Assembly (NCBI GenBank): GCA_016801845.1
Contig: CM028906.1
Span: forward strand, 6,917,001-6,981,000
From: Polydactylus sextarius
Lineage: Eukaryota > Chordata > Actinopteri > Polynemidae
Length of the DNA stretch: 64,000 nucleotides
Direction: 5' to 3'
Below, one piece after another: positions 60,653 to 64,000 of the stretch. The notes below the pieces were generated by a model. That model was not told the DNA's origin. It was given only the letters and a program-made list of their open reading frames with translations, and did no database searches. Numbering within the stretch: position 1 is the first letter of the stretch; each line of letters starts with the position of its first letter. The position numbers and the translations under genes are program-made.

Positions 60653-61371
60653 CCCTGGAGTGTTCGCAGTCAGACCGTTGATGGAGATATCTGATGTGCT
60701 TGATGCTGTCTGTGGCTTTGTTTAGACCAACATCAATAGCTCTTCAGATGTGTTTGGCTTATTTCTGTTTTTTTTTTTTCTTTTAATGATAGTACTGCAT
60801 TGGCACAATGGGAATGCTGTCACAAACCAGTTGAACCTGACTGAACACAATGCATTACTATCTTTCCATGTTTGTGGGCCCATCTAGCACATGCAACAGC
60901 CCAAATGTCGGAAATGACTTTGTAATGAGTGTGGTGTAATTCTGCTGTTTACTTTGTAATCACAGCAACAAAGGATAAAACAGTTGTTTCCTTTGTAAAG
61001 CCCCGCTGAGGGATCTGATAAGACCACAAACACATGAATGTCATACTCATACTGGACTTTCTGGATTGTATTTCATTTACACACTGAGCAACATATCTAC
61101 ACCAACCGAGTTTTTAAAACAAAACTATTTTTGAACTGGATTATTGCCACTGGAGTGGAAGCTATTTCTTTGACTCCTGGCCTATTCTCTCTTGTGTTTT
61201 AGTTAAACAAATACAATAGTGAGGTTAAATTAGGTAGCTGTGACTGACAGTGTCTGATGCTTTGTATAAGAGACTTTAAGATGTTTTCTTTTGAGGCATT
61301 TTCCTTTATCTTTGTCTTTGTACAGAAGTGTATATAGATATACATCTGTAGATGTGACCCGTATATGTAGG

Positions 61372-61401
61372 TATACATGTAATGGTAACATTACATGTAT
61401 A
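61372..61401. repeat. Perfect inverted repeat, 13-bp arms, 4-nt loop
   Basis: TATACATGTAATG, loop GTAA, then the exact reverse complement CATTACATGTATA. Two further G-T pairs would extend the stem as RNA. Confidence 0.88.
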
Positions 61402-63896
61402 TTTGTCACAAATGGCGTATTTGTACCGTAAAATAATGTGCCATGGCTACATATTGATTTAACGATATAGTCTTTCTAAATGACACTGTCTGCCACCGTT
61501 GTCTTGACAGCTGTGCTCCACATCAACCCCTCCCTCTTTCCACCTACCTCCTCCGTCTCCTCTCAAGTCAACAGACAGTGTTTGTACAGCCGTTTGCGTG
61601 TATGTGTGTGCATGTGTTTGTATGAGCGTTCAGAGCAAACAGTGGTGGTTTGAAGCGGTACTGGGCTCCTTTGTTTCCCATTTAATTTTAAGGTCACACC
61701 TCAGTTGTCCATACCTATTGCCTTAGACCTTACCTTGTTGAGTGAATGTCAACACAGGTTTATCGCATTTGTGATAGTAAAACAAAGGTGTAGCAGATGT
61801 GAATAATGTTTCTCTCAGCAGAGATAGGTTTAACCAATGTATGCATTCATTGTGGAATGACAGCAGAATGCAACCTTGTTCCCTAAAAATGATGTTTACA
61901 GACTACTACACGGGTTTGCCTAATACATTTTGAAACAAAATTGCCACCCAGATTATGCTGAATGACAAGAAGTTTGTAATTTTTGTTCTGCACAGAAGAG
62001 GTGAAGGATATTGAACTACGTTGATGATCTTCCTCTAAATTTAACCTGGAGTTATAGGAATAAAAGTTAAAATGGGAATGTGAGTGACGTTATATTTCCT
62101 TTGAAACATTTTTACTGGTAAAAATTAATAGTTGTTCATGTTGTTTTTATCTCAATTTGAATTTAGCGGTAGGTAGTTTAGGATTATTTCCATAATTTGC
62201 CTGACTGGTTGTAAAAATTGGAAACAATTTAACACATCACTAATGTTTTCAACTGACCCATGGTTTTTTAATGTCCTGTCTGACCTGCATGCAGAATTGT
62301 TATAATCGTCTGTGACAGAGAAAGCAGAATAAATGTTAATTTAAATCTGTGTACAGATTTTTTTTTTTTTTTTTTTTTTTTGCGGTCGTGACTGTAGCTG
62401 AGATAAGGCATTATGTGGCTGGTGAAAATCCCCTAATATCTTGCTTTCACAGTTTGAAAGCTAAAGGCAGGGTTTGTGTGCTAGGTAAAGCTATAACATC
62501 CTCCACAGGTGATAGCCACTGTTGAGCCTGTTTGCCTGCTTTGCCTGTTGATCTTGCTAAAAGCCTCTCACACCCCCTTAATACATACACACACTCACAT
62601 ACGCACATACACACAAAACATGAGTGTATGTACCTAGTTTAAACACACACATTAATAACAACTGTAATGCCATTCTTTGTCAAGTGCTTTTACAGGTTCA
62701 ACATTGACCTTAGTGTTTAATCTTCCTGCACAAACGACCGTCACTTGATAAGCAAACAAATCTTTTGTCACTGTCAGCTAACTCCCACGTTCTTCTGAGA
62801 AAGTGAACAGAAGGACAAAGCTGAGACTATTTGATGTCCTGAGATAATTAAAATATTTGACTCTAAAGCCAGTTTTAGTTCTTGTCAGTGCTCTGATGGT
62901 ATCAAAGGTCAAGTACATTCAAGTTTATTTTAAAATCATTAATTATTATATCTACAATCAAATGCTGAAATATTTTAACATAGTCTACCTCTACATCATT
63001 TAGGCGTGTGACCACACATAGAGTACGTCTCTCTTTGTTAAATACAAACCTGTCTAAAAACCTGTAGATTCAACCCACCACAGATCTCTGGGTACTCTTA
63101 CTATACACACTGCACTAAGAAGATTTTTTAATAGCCTTTTTAAATGTAACACACATACTCACACAAAGCTTTCCCATATAACTGATTAATCAGTTTATTA
63201 ACTGATTGATTTTATCTTGAACTGTGGTCTCAATGTGTTTACATCTGTTCACACCCTCCCCTGTGCTATCAGCCACTGCCATCAGATGTCACTGTGGTCC
63301 ATTCATTCGTGCATTTCCCATTTCTCCTTCCCCCTCCAAACTGTTGACTCCATTTCCAATAGGAAACAGATGGGAGACCTTTGCTGCAGGCTACTGCCAA
63401 ATGGAGCAAATTCTCATTACAATGTCTGCAAGCTCTGTTTATTCTCTCCAAGCTTCACCTCCACCCCTTGCACCATTTTTGCCATCTGATGCGTTCAACA
63501 CTTGTTTCCGAAGCAGACGTGTCATTTTGATATGCCTTGTTTTGCTGATTACAGGATATTTATCATCTGTAGCACAAAATGGAAAACATACATACCTTTT
63601 TCTGTAGGGCTGGTTACAGCAGGCTCTTACCTTGTCACGTCAGCTATGTTGTTGCTGTCCTCTGTAAACCATGATTAGCCAAAAAGAAAGAATGAAAAAA
63701 AACAGCTCATCATGATCAAAGAAAACAAGTCCTGTTTCAGCTCTGTGGTGGTTCTTGTCTCAGAAAATACAATGATTTAGTCACTGGTTTGTTTAGCTTG
63801 AGCTGTGGTTCCCAACCATGGGATCACCAAAAGAATCTAGTGGTTACTTGTTGGAGTAGTTTTACTGTTTCAGGCCACGAAATGAAACATAGAGGG

Positions 63897-63929
63897 TTTT
63901 TTATTTTATTTTATTTTATTTTATTTTAA
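63897..63929. repeat. (TTTTA)n microsatellite
   Basis: Five to six TTTTA units near the end of the window. Confidence 0.9.
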
Positions 63930-64000
63930 TCTTGTGTAAAGATGCAACAAAGATGGAAGGAGAGAATGTGTCATTCTAATGTTTTAGGTTCATGAAAAGT

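Larger units (their letters stand above)
60126..64000. other. Intergenic region to the end of the window
   Basis: No protein-coding gene recognised. It includes a 15-bp direct repeat at 60618-60652, a perfect inverted repeat at 61372-61401, an AATAAA at 62328-62333 followed by a 25-base T run, and a TTTTA pentanucleotide run at 63897-63929. Open frames at 63217-63607 have no family likeness. Confidence 0.6.

Noticed and set aside
63217..63607. Two overlapping frames of 90 and 127 codons near the window end
   Set aside because: Overlapping frames in different phases with no motif or family resemblance. A following gene (for example rplp1 or tle3) was considered, but none of its expected sequence is present.
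1..64000. CRISPR arrays, bacterial operons, tRNA or rRNA genes, viral genes
   Set aside because: No regularly spaced direct repeats, ribosome binding sites, complete tRNA cloverleaf or rRNA sequence, and no gag/env-type or capsid-type frames. The retroelement sequences present are LINE-type, and the only tRNA-like signals are in the SINE-like remnant.

Overview
The window is vertebrate nuclear DNA, most likely from a ray-finned (percomorph-type) teleost. Compact multi-exon genes with GT-AG introns, AT-rich introns with many T/A homopolymers and TG/GA microsatellites, and interspersed repeats of types typical of teleosts all point that way. Three protein-coding genes can be assembled exon by exon, all on the + strand: glce (D-glucuronyl C5-epimerase, four coding exons, 8613-20689, 595 aa), paqr5 (membrane progestin receptor gamma, seven exons, 32519-39718, 344 aa) and kif23 (mitotic kinesin-like protein 1, 22 constitutive exons plus one 42-nt cassette exon, 45411-55416, 970 or 984 aa). 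This is the gene order and orientation I recall for human 15q23 (GLCE-PAQR5-KIF23), so the window looks like a conserved syntenic block. The three proteins work in unrelated processes: heparan sulfate modification in the Golgi, membrane steroid reception, and cytokinesis.

Layout. 1-8599 has no coding sequence and probably belongs to the 5' untranslated part or first intron of glce, because no promoter-like CpG-rich segment is visible before the first coding exon. 8600-20689 holds the glce coding exons with two large introns. 20690-32440 is intergenic or long glce 3' UTR, with a long TG repeat, several possible poly(A) signals and a cluster of four TCAAGTG motifs. paqr5 has a readable TATA box at 32445, a purine-rich triplet repeat just upstream, and a 3' end near 40510. 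41555-45053 is a nested transposable-element locus: a roughly 2.9 kb L2-type LINE copy (dead, with frameshifts and a YADD-to-YAGD change) sits inside the 3' end of an older LINE of the same superfamily. Immediately after it comes a compact kif23 promoter with a CTCF-like motif, GC box, inverted CCAAT box and CHR-like element, then kif23 itself. 55417-64000 is non-coding apart from a decayed LINE reverse-transcriptase fragment at 59525-60125 and a small SINE-like remnant.

I found no wholly new biological system here. The items most worth a second look are the in-frame 42-nt kif23 cassette exon inside the motor domain, the nested LINE insertion next to the kif23 promoter, the splice-acceptor/donor juxtaposition (CAG|GTGAGT) at the first glce coding exon, the TCAAGTG cluster upstream of paqr5, and a perfect 16-bp-arm hairpin in a paqr5 intron. 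Protein identities rest on recalled family sequence and on exon phase agreement. No database search was run.
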